This document shows positions 34,116 to 45,274 of a DNA stretch of 64,000 nt, in pieces; within the stretch, counting starts at the first letter, position 1; each line of letters begins with the position of its first letter. Origin of the DNA: CAYYKK01 sp046351395 (GTDB lineage: Bacteria > Myxococcota_A > Polyangia > Polyangiales > Polyangiaceae); NCBI GenBank assembly GCA_046351395.1, contig JAXLYP010000040.1, forward strand, positions 1 to 64,000, written 5' to 3'. The position numbers and the translations under genes were made by a program. A model generated the notes under the pieces. It did not search any database, had not been told where the DNA came from, and was given only the letters and a program-made list of their open reading frames with translations.

Positions 34116-35633
34116 ATGGTCACGCTGGCGCTCGCCCTCGAACCGTCCGATGGCCCCGTGTTCCTCCGCATCGCGCGCGCTCTCTCACGCGACATCCGGC
34201 GAGGGCGCCTGCGGCCCGGTGCGCTCTTGCCTGGGTCGCGCAGCCTGGCGGCGTCGCTCGGTGTTCACCGAAACACGGTGCTCGCCGCCTACCGCGAGCT
34301 CGACGCGGAGGGCTGGATCGAGACGCAGCCCGCGCGCGCCACGCGGGTCAAGCGCGAGCTGCCGGAGGAGCGCCCGCTCGCGTGGGGGGCGCGCGCCACG
34401 CGTCGGCGCCTCAAGCGCGCGTCGGAGACGCTCGGCTTCGATCTCCCCGCCGCGCCGACCTTTGCCTCGCTCGCGGGGCGCGACCCGGTGGTCTCGTCGA
34501 CCGGCAGCGGCCCGATCGCTCTTTACGGTGGGCTCCCGGAGCTGGGCAGCTTCCCCATCGTGGAGCTGACGCGGGCCTACCGTCGCGCGGCGACCGCAGA
34601 GCGGGGGGCTCCCCTCGGGTACGGCGATCCCATGGGCGAGCCGGCGCTGCGCGCCGCGGTGGCGGCGTTTCTGTCGTCGACCCGCGGTGTGGTAGCGGAG
34701 GTGGAGGACGTATTCATCACGCGCGGCAGCCAGATGGCGCTCTTCCTCGCCGCGGCCGTGTTGCTGCGTCCCGGGGACGTGGTCGCCGTCGAGGCCCGCG
34801 GCTACGCGCCGGCCTGGGCGGCGCTGCGCGCGAGCGGCGCCGAGCTCGTCCCAATCCCCGTCGACGACGAGGGGCTCGACGTAGAGCGTCTCGCAACGCT
34901 CGCCCGCGCACGCCCGATCCGGGCGGTGTACCTGACCCCGCACCACCAATACCCCACGACGCGGCTGCTCTCGCCCGCCCGGCGCCTCGCGTTGCTCGAG
35001 CTGTGCGAGGCGCATCGGATGATCGCGCTCGAGGACGACTACGATCACGAGTTCCATTACGACGGGCGCCCCGTCCTCCCGCTCGCGAGCGCGGACGTCG
35101 CCGGGAGCGTCGTGTACTTCGGCACGTTCTCCAAGGTGCTGGCGCCGTCGCTGCGTCTCGGCTTCGTGGTCGCGCCGCGGCCGGTGCTGCGCGCCATGTG
35201 CGAGCGGCGCGTGCTCGTGGATCGGCAAGGGGATCGGCTGCTCGAGCTGGCGGTCGCCGAGCTCTTCGAGGGGGGCGAAGTGGTACGCCACGTCCGGCGC
35301 ATGCGCCGCCTCTATCACGCGCGCCGCGAGGCGATGGCGAATGGGCTCGACGTCCACTTCGGTGAGCGCGCCCGCTTCACGTTGCCGCCGGGGGGGATGG
35401 CGATCTGGTCGGCCTTCGAGGGCGTCGACGTCGAACTGTGGGCGACGCGCGCGGCGGAGCGCGGCGTGCTGCTCCACACCGGGCGGCGCTTCGCCTTCGA
35501 CGGCCGACCGAGCCCGCACCTGCGCCTCGGCTTCGCCGGGCAATCGGAAGCGCGGATCGAACAGGCGCTCGCGCGGATGCGTCAGTGCCTGCCGCCGCGC
35601 CCCGGCAGGGGATTGCGAGCGGCGCGCGGCTGA
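34116..35633 (+). CDS. MocR/PdxR-type GntR regulator with aminotransferase domain
   Basis: 505 residues. The N-terminal winged helix (about 15-80) has the GntR pattern RLRPGALLPGSRSLAASLGV-H-R-N-T. A linker leads to a fold-type I aminotransferase domain. The PLP lysine is Lys340 in GTFSKVLAPSLRLGF, and LEDDYDHEF supplies the cofactor-binding Asp. Family members sense PLP or amino compounds and control vitamin B6 or amine genes. The divergent split-barrel/GNAT gene is the obvious target. Confidence 0.92.
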   Translation: MVTLALALEPSDGPVFLRIARALSRDIRRGRLRPGALLPGSRSLAASLGVHRNTVLAAYRELDAEGWIETQPARATRVKRELPEERPLAWGARATRRRLKRASETLGFDLPAAPTFASLAGRDPVVSSTGSGPIALYGGLPELGSFPIVELTRAYRRAATAERGAPLGYGDPMGEPALRAAVAAFLSSTRGVVAEVEDVFITRGSQMALFLAAAVLLRPGDVVAVEARGYAPAWAALRASGAELVPIPVDDEGLDVERLATLARARPIRAVYLTPHHQYPTTRLLSPARRLALLELCEAHRMIALEDDYDHEFHYDGRPVLPLASADVAGSVVYFGTFSKVLAPSLRLGFVVAPRPVLRAMCERRVLVDRQGDRLLELAVAELFEGGEVVRHVRRMRRLYHARREAMANGLDVHFGERARFTLPPGGMAIWSAFEGVDVELWATRAAERGVLLHTGRRFAFDGRPSPHLRLGFAGQSEARIEQALARMRQCLPPRPGRGLRAARG

Positions 35634-35656
35634 AGGCAGCGCCGGCCAGATGCGGC

Positions 35657-36535
35657 TCAGAAGTCGAACGGCTCCGCGACGGCTCGGAACCGGACGATGG
35701 GATCCGCGGGATCGGAGGAGACGTCGACGACGAGCGCCTCGATCCTCCGCCCGTTCTCCTTCACGCCGCCCGCGACGAGGTTCGCGTGGCCGACTTCGTC
35801 GAGGATGAGCATTGCGCTCGCCTCGTGGCCTGCGCCGAGCACGACGGGCTGGGTGCCTACGAACACCGCCAACGACTCGCCGTGTTCGCCCGGGATGCGA
35901 ATGACGCGCGCCGTTCCCCACGCGGCGGACATGGCTTCGCCGGTGAGCCACCGGCTCGTGCCGGTCGAGAATCCCGGCCCGACAGTCCCCTCGACGTGGT
36001 CGAAGTGCGCCGGCCCCGGAACCCCGTACTGCGCGAGGGAATCGAAACCCGTGAGCACGTCGAACGAGAACGGGCCAGTGTTCTTCGCGGTGGACCCCTC
36101 CTCGTGTTTGACGCCGAGGCTCCACCACGTCCTCGGGCCGAACTGTCCCACCTCGTCGTTGAGCCGGACGAGCCCCGTCCACGCCTTCACGGTGAATTGC
36201 ATCACGCCATGCACGTCGGGCTTCCATGTGCGGGGAAACGGGGCGAGGTTGTCCGCGATGTAAAGCGGCGGTGGCGTCCCGTGGCCATCGAGCGCGATCG
36301 GCAAATCGGCGAGCGGCACGTCGAGCGATCCCACCACTTCGAAGCCAGGGGCGAGGTCGAGAGAGAACACCTTGGACGTCGACGCGGGGGGCGCCTTGCC
36401 CGCGTGCCAACCCCGAGGTGGCGCGTCGGCGCGGGCGGCGGTCGCGGCCGACGCGAGCGCGAGCGCAACGGCCCGGCCTGCCCAGACCCATTGCGTCGTG
36501 CGTCGAGGACGATCGGAAGCTTCGGTGGGTCTCAT
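35657..36535 (-). CDS. Secreted protein of unknown function
   Basis: 292 residues with a signal peptide (WAGRAVALALASAATAARA-DA). The mature part is beta-rich with many aromatic residues (GPRTWWSLGVKHEEG, FEVVGSLDVPLADLPIALDG). No family recognised. Its ATG overlaps the stop of the upstream cytochrome/propeller gene (ATGA), so the two are co-translated and probably work together in the periplasm. Confidence 0.75.
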   Translation of the reverse strand: MRPTEASDRPRRTTQWVWAGRAVALALASAATAARADAPPRGWHAGKAPPASTSKVFSLDLAPGFEVVGSLDVPLADLPIALDGHGTPPPLYIADNLAPFPRTWKPDVHGVMQFTVKAWTGLVRLNDEVGQFGPRTWWSLGVKHEEGSTAKNTGPFSFDVLTGFDSLAQYGVPGPAHFDHVEGTVGPGFSTGTSRWLTGEAMSAAWGTARVIRIPGEHGESLAVFVGTQPVVLGAGHEASAMLILDEVGHANLVAGGVKENGRRIEALVVDVSSDPADPIVRFRAVAEPFDF

Positions 36536-38508
36536 CAGAGCGTCTCCAGGTAGGTAGCGAGCGCAGCGCGGTCGTCCGCCGTGAGCTTCGCCGGGTCGAA
36601 CATGCGTGTCTTCGGATCCAAGAGGACGTCCTCGAGGGTCGTGTACCGCCCATCGTGGAAGTACGGCGCCGTCCGTCCGACGCGCGCGAGCGAGGGCGTG
36701 TCGAAGGCGAGCCGCCCGCCGGCTCGCCCCGATCCGACGTCGTGACGCGCGTCGTCGGTGCCGCCGTCGAGGTGGCAGGTGTTGCAACCGCTCGCGTCGA
36801 AGACCGCACGGCCGTGCGCCGCGACGTCGGCCGTCGCCTCTTGCGATGCGGTCTCGTGCGGTGGTGAGGCCGCCGGGAGCGGCAGCGATTGGATGTAGAG
36901 AACGAGCGCGTCGAGATCTTCGCCTTCGGAGAGGCCGATCCCGCCGAGGCGGTCGAACGTGTGATGCAGATGATCCTTCAGGGTCTCGTGCTCACCGGAC
37001 CAGCCGTACGGCGCCGTGCCCGCGAGTCGCCCGGCGAGCATGGGCGTTTGTCTGCGACCGTCCGGGCTCGACCACACGAGCCCGTCGTCACGACCGTCTG
37101 GGTGGCACGACGCGCACGCGCGGCCGCGCGCGATTCGCGCGTCGCGTGAGGTGTTGAAGAGGTAGCGGCCGCGAAGGAGCTTCGGAGAGGCCGCCGCTCC
37201 ATCGCGCTCCCAAAGGACCGTCTGGACGTTCGTTTTCGGCGCAGTCGGATCGAGTCCGATGCGCGCCACGGTCCGCGCGACCTCGGACCAGACGAGGAGC
37301 GCGCGCCCGTCGAGGGCGAGGCTCGTGGGCGTCGGCGGCGCGGGGTAGCGGTGGAGCGTCGCCGCCGATGGATCCGTCAGCGTCGCGTCGTAGGCGACCA
37401 CGGCGTCGAGATCCGCGCAGGCGACGTACAGCACGCCCTGCGATGCCACCGCGGAGCGGGGAAGCAGACAATTGGCCGTGAGCCCTATCGGGTTCGCGTT
37501 GAAGACGCCATTCGTCAACGTCGTGCGCGCGTCGGGGTCGACGACGCCGACGATGGGCGCGACAGGCCGCGTGCTGAAGGTGGTGCCGTAGCCCCACGAC
37601 ACGACGGCCGCTGCCGCACCCGTGTCGGCGCTCGCATGCGGGACCAGCAGCCTGTGCCGCGGCCTCCCTCCTTCCTGCTGAACGGTCGTGCGTACCATCG
37701 CGTAGCCCTCGGTCGCGTCCCGCGGCCGCTTCTGCTCGTCGCCGACGATGCGGCCCGTGCGGAGCGAGATCGTCTCGGGCTCCTTCGCTCGATCCTCGAG
37801 GTCGATCGTCGAGACGACGCCGCCCACGGCGTGCGTGACGAACGCCCGACGCCCATCGTCGTCGATCAGGACTGCGCGAGGCTCGCGCCCGAGCGGGATC
37901 GCGCGCCGCACGGTGAGGTCGCGCGTCTCGAGCATCGTGAGCGCCCCGCCGAAGCCGCTCGTCACGACGATCTCGCCAGGGCGCTCGGCGATCGACCATG
38001 GCTCGGCCGCGACCGACGCGCTGCACCGGAGCTCGAGCGGATCGGTCGCTCGGACACCCAGCTCGAGCAGCTCCACGCGCCCAACGTCGCCGAGCGTGAC
38101 CGCGACGCGACCGTCCGAGAGCACGCGAACATGCTTGGGCTTGCCGTCGAGCTCGGTGACGCTGATCTGTTCCAGGCTGTCGTGGTCGAGCGTCGCGACG
38201 GCGCGGGCGTCCTCGTCGGCGACGAACACGACGCCGCGCTTCGATCCATCCGACTCGACCCACGTGGCGACCGCGATCGCCGAGCTCTCCGCCGTTGTGT
38301 CCGCTGCCTCGAGGCGGCGCGGCCGTTTCGCCGCACAGGTGTCCGCGGAGGGAGAGGCCACGTCCACCGGACCGGACACGTCGGGCACGGGCGCGGGCGG
38401 GGCGACCGGCAAAGCCTCGTCGGGCGGTCGATCCGCCTCCGAACAGGACGCGGCGAGCGCCACGGCGAGCACACAAAGCCCGAGGACCGGTGACTGGATT
38501 CGCTTCAC
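36535..38508 (-). CDS. Beta-propeller lipoprotein with two c-type heme sites
   Basis: 657 residues from a GTG before KRIQSPVLGLCVL, with lipobox LAASC. Residues about 60-430 show YncE-like propeller strands (VVFVADEDARAVATLDHDSL, VTSGFGGALTMLETRDL). The last 220 residues form a di-heme cytochrome c peroxidase/MauG-like domain with CASCHPDG and CNTCHLDG heme-binding motifs and TAPYFHDGRY. Likely an outer-surface or periplasmic electron-transfer enzyme. The next gene is translationally coupled. The same frame stays open for 116 codons upstream, but without a signal peptide. Confidence 0.85.
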   Translation of the reverse strand: MKRIQSPVLGLCVLAVALAASCSEADRPPDEALPVAPPAPVPDVSGPVDVASPSADTCAAKRPRRLEAADTTAESSAIAVATWVESDGSKRGVVFVADEDARAVATLDHDSLEQISVTELDGKPKHVRVLSDGRVAVTLGDVGRVELLELGVRATDPLELRCSASVAAEPWSIAERPGEIVVTSGFGGALTMLETRDLTVRRAIPLGREPRAVLIDDDGRRAFVTHAVGGVVSTIDLEDRAKEPETISLRTGRIVGDEQKRPRDATEGYAMVRTTVQQEGGRPRHRLLVPHASADTGAAAAVVSWGYGTTFSTRPVAPIVGVVDPDARTTLTNGVFNANPIGLTANCLLPRSAVASQGVLYVACADLDAVVAYDATLTDPSAATLHRYPAPPTPTSLALDGRALLVWSEVARTVARIGLDPTAPKTNVQTVLWERDGAAASPKLLRGRYLFNTSRDARIARGRACASCHPDGRDDGLVWSSPDGRRQTPMLAGRLAGTAPYGWSGEHETLKDHLHHTFDRLGGIGLSEGEDLDALVLYIQSLPLPAASPPHETASQEATADVAAHGRAVFDASGCNTCHLDGGTDDARHDVGSGRAGGRLAFDTPSLARVGRTAPYFHDGRYTTLEDVLLDPKTRMFDPAKLTADDRAALATYLETL

Positions 38509-38908
38509 GACGGCCCAACCGCGAACCGTGACAGGCAGATCCCGCGCCTCGTCCGAGCTGCACGCGGCGGCGGAATTCGACCCATCGGCGGAGCGTGCGC
38601 CCATTTGGGACGGGAGCGAGGCGGCCATCTCCCAATGACGGCATCGGTGGCGGGCAAATCCAAGCCGTGAAGCGCTGTCGCGACGACTTCGAGGATCTGA
38701 TCTGGACGCTGCTCCGTCGCCTGTTTGGAACGGAGCTGCCGGTGCAGCGGGCAGCTTCGCGATCGCCTCGTTCGCCGTGAGCTGCACGACCGAGTATTGC
38801 AGAGGGGAGAGGCGGATCGCGCCGTCGTAGATCGCGACGATGCACGGGCGTTGCACATCCTATCTGACGCATGGGGCCCGGAGTTCGTGCGCACGTGACG
38901 CGCTCGGG
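38509..38908. other. 400-bp intergenic with a possible gene remnant
   Basis: The minus strand reads IVAIYDGAIRLSPLQYSVV and LTANEAIAKLPAA near 38740-38850, which is protein-like, then loses coding character; another frame gives QATEQRPDQILEVVATALHG. This looks like a short decayed gene upstream of the cytochrome gene. I see no clear promoter or hairpin. Confidence 0.3.
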
Positions 38909-39721
38909 ATGCGAGGATGGGGCGTGACGAGGCGATGGATCGGAGTGGTGCTCGCGTCGGCGGCACTCGCATGCGGGCCGACAGGCGAGGCCGCGCGCGT
39001 GGCGACGCCGTCCTCGGCGCGAGCGGACGGTTCGGCGTCATCGAGCGCGTCGAGCCCGCGGGCCCCGCGGCGCGAGGCGGAGCTCGACGCCGTGGACGAG
39101 CTCGACGGTCGCGTCGACGCGCTCTCGGCAGGCGATCCGATGCGTCTCCCGAGCGGAGGCATCCACCTCCTCGCGCCGAAGACGTGGGTGGTGGCGGCTG
39201 GTGGCGACACCGATCATCCCTGGGTGCGCGCGGCGCCACCGACCACAGGCTCGACGTCGGTCTGGCTCGCGCCGGATCATGCGACGGAGAAGGACGTGCT
39301 CGACGCGACGGCGCAGTGCGGAGTCACCTCGTGCGCGTGGGCGCCGCCCCGCGCCGTGGTCGTCGGCATCGACAAGCTCCAAGCCACCGTGCAGACCGGA
39401 GCCTGCGCGCGCGACGGCGCGCCCGTGCACGCCGCGCTCCTCCGGATCCCGGACGCGCCCCTGGTGCTCGGCGTGTGGACCGCGCGTGAGGAGGGACTCG
39501 CGGTCTTCGGGACGATGCGCGCTGCGGCTCGGGGTACGCTCGCCACCGCCTCCTGCTGTGCGGCGCTGAGCAGCGCCATCTCGTCCGCTCCCCCCGCGCA
39601 GAAGCTGCTCTATGCAGCCGCGAGCGCGGTGTGCAACGGGTCGAAGGCGAACCCCGGGGGGGCGAGTCTCTCGATCCAAGCGACCCTCGCGGGTGCCCCC
39701 ACTCCCGCCGCGTGCAAATGA
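38909..39721 (+). CDS. Hypothetical lipoprotein (270 aa)
   Basis: Start at ATG before RGWGVTRRWIG (a GTG 15 bases later is possible). Signal peptide with lipobox ALACG. A Ser-rich linker of about 30 residues, then a mixed domain with paired Cys (TAQCGVTSCAWAPP, TASCCAAL). No family recognised. It ends just before the duplicated sigma-54 activator junction. Confidence 0.72.
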   Translation: MRGWGVTRRWIGVVLASAALACGPTGEAARVATPSSARADGSASSSASSPRAPRREAELDAVDELDGRVDALSAGDPMRLPSGGIHLLAPKTWVVAAGGDTDHPWVRAAPPTTGSTSVWLAPDHATEKDVLDATAQCGVTSCAWAPPRAVVVGIDKLQATVQTGACARDGAPVHAALLRIPDAPLVLGVWTAREEGLAVFGTMRAAARGTLATASCCAALSSAISSAPPAQKLLYAAASAVCNGSKANPGGASLSIQATLAGAPTPAACK

Positions 39722-39842
39722 TCGCCGCATCGGGACGGCCTCCCACGGGGGGAAGGACCAGAACCAGACGCGCGCCCCAATCGCGTCCAAACTCCACCTG
39801 TGGACCGCGAAGAGATTGATCGGACGAGGAAGAAGCTCGGGC

Positions 39843-41741
<1,899 letters not shown>

Positions 41742-41852
41742 GCGTCGAAGACAAGGATTGCACACGCCCCTCGCTTTGGGATCGGCGGTGCTGCGCATCT
41801 CCCGCGAAACGAGGCTCCGACGCACCGCTCCGTAAGTGGCCGCTCGACCGGC

Positions 41853-41879
41853 CGGACTGTTCCACGGTGGAACAGTCCG
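41853..41879. promoter_or_regulatory. 27-bp perfect palindrome, candidate activator binding site
   Basis: Arms of 13 bases around a central G, core TGTTCCAC-G-GTGGAACA. It lies about 60-90 bases upstream of the sigma-54 promoter for the aldehyde dehydrogenase and between it and the activator gene. That is the right place for an upstream activating sequence bound by a dimeric Fis-type domain. Confidence 0.7.
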
Positions 41880-41938
41880 ACGCCCCGCGTGACGACGCGG
41901 TCGCAACGATGTCGCGCACCTCGCGATGACGCGCCCGC

Positions 41939-41955
41939 TGGTCCGCCCGGTGCAA
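41939..41955 (+). promoter_or_regulatory. Sigma-54 (-24/-12) promoter
   Basis: TGGTCCGCCCGGTGCAA: GG at 41940-41941, ten bases, GC at 41952-41953, close to the TGGCAC-N5-TTGCA consensus. The aldehyde dehydrogenase ATG is 36 bases further on, preceded by AGGAAGG. Confidence 0.65.
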
Positions 41956-41989
41956 TGGCGGGGGCCGTCAATCAGGAAGGCAGGTCACG

Positions 41990-43506
<1,517 letters not shown>

Positions 43507-43510
<4 letters not shown>

Positions 43511-43887
43511 GCGCGATCGCGAACGAGCGGCCGCCCCGCGTCCGGATCACCGACGCGGCGGCCGCCCTCGTGCGGTCGCTCGTGGAGGAGCACGGCCCCC
43601 TGATGTTCCATCAGTCGGGGGGCTGCTGCGACGGCAGCGCGCCGATGTGCTTTCCGAGGGGCGAGCTCAAGACGGGCGACGCGGACGTGCTGCTCGGAGA
43701 GATCGAAGGCTGCCCATTCTACATGGGCGCGCTCCAGTTCGAATATTGGAAGCACACCGAGCTCACGATCGACGTCGTGAAGGGGCGCGGCGCAGGGTTC
43801 TCCCTCGAGGCTCCGCGCGGGGTTCGCTTCCTCGTGAGGTCGCGCGTGTTCGACGCCGGCGAGCTCGAGCGCCTCGAGTCGACCTGA
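43507..43887 (+). CDS. DUF779 family protein
   Basis: About 126 residues. The family core is clear: GPLMFHQSGGCCDGSAPMC, then CPFYMGALQFEYWKHTELTI and GVRFLVRSRVF. The function is unknown; it accompanies aldehyde dehydrogenases under AcoR-like control. The homologous region begins only about 10 residues after the dehydrogenase stop, and no ATG, GTG or TTG lies there. A CTG at 43507 overlapping that stop is the only near-start codon, so initiation is unusual or the start is further in (GTG near 43571), which would remove family-conserved sequence. Confidence 0.85.
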
Positions 43888-44028
43888 CGTCGAGACTGCA
43901 ATGCTTCTCGACGACGTACCAGGCGTCCGAGGACCGCGGTGCTCGTCGCGCCAACCCGCGTCAGACGCGCCACGGACCGCGCGTCACTGGAGTCGCGCCC
44001 AACAGCGGAGCCCTACACGCAACCTCAT

Positions 44029-44099
44029 GTTGGTTCGAGTCCAACCGTCCTCTTCGGAGGGCGTGGCGGAATGGCAGACGCACCCGATTGCAATTCAGG
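44029..44099 (+). other. tRNA-like segment with 3' and 5' halves in permuted order
   Basis: 44029-44045 is a perfect T arm (GTTGG-TTCGAGT-CCAAC). Next are CGTCCTC (44046-44052), TTCG, and GAGGGCG (44057-44063); the two 7-mers pair completely with one G-U. Then T8-like TG, D arm GCG-GAATGGCAGA-CGC (44066-44081), A, and an anticodon arm CCCGA-TTGCAAT-TCAGG with U33, GCA anticodon (Cys) and one C-A mismatch. All spacings are those of a tRNA, but the acceptor stem is closed by a TTCG loop, there is no CCA end, and the ends fall in the variable region. It could be a permuted tRNA-like RNA or remnants of two tRNA genes. Confidence 0.4.
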
Positions 44100-44550
44100 C
44101 AAACAGCAACGGCTCTGCGACTCGGGCGCACAATCTTCTAGAGCTCGTCGACCGACTCGCACGTCCCACACGCGTAGGCGATCCCCGACGATAGAGCGGC
44201 GACGCGCCTTTGCTTCGCGGGATGTCGAGGACGAGGCGGTTTTCGACGGTGGCTCCTTGGGGCTCGTGCCACCAGGACAGCGTCCGAAAGGCTTGGCCGC
44301 GCGCCCGGCGCACACGTGACCCGTGGGGACGCGCATGTGCTCTCGGGCCATCCGTTGGCCGAGGGTTGATGGAGAGCTTCGGCCGAACGAGAAGTCCTCG
44401 TCGGCCTGGCGCACTTCGTCTCGCGGAACGAGGAGAACCTCGCCGGTCGAGGCGCGAGGCAGGGCCTCCCGGCTCGGGGCTCGTTGCGTCGATCTGGCCT
44501 CCGAGCTTTAGCGGCGCCATGGGCGGATCCACCGCGCGGCGCGATAGTGA
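44100..44550. other. 450-bp stretch without a convincing gene
   Basis: Between the tRNA-like segment and the IS66 left end. Minus-strand frames contain short protein-like stretches (AFRTLSWWHEPQGATVENR, EVLLVPRDEVRQADEDF) in different frames, which suggests an old, decayed gene. No start, family or promoter could be supported. 43888-44028 is likewise empty. Confidence 0.4.
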
Positions 44551-44608
44551 GTAACCGCTGCGTGGACCCCACATCGGATAGCGGTGGCGCGACTGCGAAG
44601 CTCCATGC

Positions 44609-44911
44609 ATGGGACGACAACGAGCAGCAGGCGAGTGGCAGCGTGAAGTCGAGGCATGGCGAGCGAGCGGCACGAGCGCCGCAGCATTCGCGAAGGGCCG
44701 CGGATACTCGGCGAGCAGCCTGATCCGGTGGGGTGAGAGGACGCCGTGGCAGAGCTTCCTCCGCCTGGAGGTGGTCCCGTCAGCCAAGGTCGCAGTCGCG
44801 TCGACGCTGGTCGTCGACGTCGGCGGTGCGCAGATCCGCGTAGAGCGCGGGTTCGACCCGGAGCTTCTTCGCAGCGTCGTCGGCGCGCTGTCGCTGGAGG
44901 GGCCGAAGTGA
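44609..44911 (+). CDS. IS66 accessory protein TnpA-type
   Basis: 100 residues. Helical, HTH-like N-terminus (EWQREVEAWRASGTSAAAFA then GYSASSLIRWGE) as in IS66 first ORFs, and a beta-rich tail (LVVDVGGAQIRVERGF). The last codons overlap the next start (GTGA), so the two are translationally coupled. Confidence 0.85.
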   Translation: MGRQRAAGEWQREVEAWRASGTSAAAFAKGRGYSASSLIRWGERTPWQSFLRLEVVPSAKVAVASTLVVDVGGAQIRVERGFDPELLRSVVGALSLEGPK

Positions 44912-45231
44912 TCCCGCAAGGCATCGAGATCTTCATCGCGACCGAGCCGGTGGACATGCGACTTGGCTTTCACCGTCTCGGGGGTCTGGTCCGCGAGCGC
45001 ATGCAGCGGGAGCCGCGATCTCGGGCGCTGTTCGTGTTCTTCGGAAGGCGTCGGCAGACAGTGAAGGTGCTGTCGTGGGATGGGACGGGCGTGGTGCTCT
45101 GGTACAAGCTCCTCGACAAGGGGCTCTTCGAGATCCCGACTCCGGAGCACGTCGGCGCGACCGTGGTGAAGGTGAGCGAGTCTGCCTTCGAGGCGATCTT
45201 CGCCGGCCTCGCGCGTACGCCGCTGCACTGA
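44908..45231 (+). CDS. IS66 accessory protein TnpB-type (Orf2)
   Basis: 107 residues from a GTG overlapping the previous stop. Matches the IS66 Orf2 family through IFIATEPVDMRLGFHRLGGL, ALFVFFGRRRQTVKVLSWDG and GVVLWYKLLDKGLFEIP. Complete. Its role in transposition is accessory and not well understood. Confidence 0.92.
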   Translation: MIPQGIEIFIATEPVDMRLGFHRLGGLVRERMQREPRSRALFVFFGRRRQTVKVLSWDGTGVVLWYKLLDKGLFEIPTPEHVGATVVKVSESAFEAIFAGLARTPLH

Positions 45232-45274
45232 AGAAAAAGATCGGAGCCCTCTCTTTCGATGATCCGCGGCGCGG

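Noticed and set aside
43990..44123. A closing helix GAGTCGC/GCGACTC around the tRNA-like segment
   Set aside because: Seven pairs in a GC-rich stretch of this size are expected by chance; no extension or second helix supports it.
44029..44130. Ordinary complete tRNA-Cys or tRNA-Leu gene
   Set aside because: No T arm or 3' acceptor strand follows the 5' half, and no matching 5' half precedes the T arm.
44029..44200. Permuted tmRNA
   Set aside because: The segment has a normal D arm and anticodon arm, and the following frame (starting A-N-S-N-G) does not end in an ALAA/VAA-type tag, so tmRNA does not fit.
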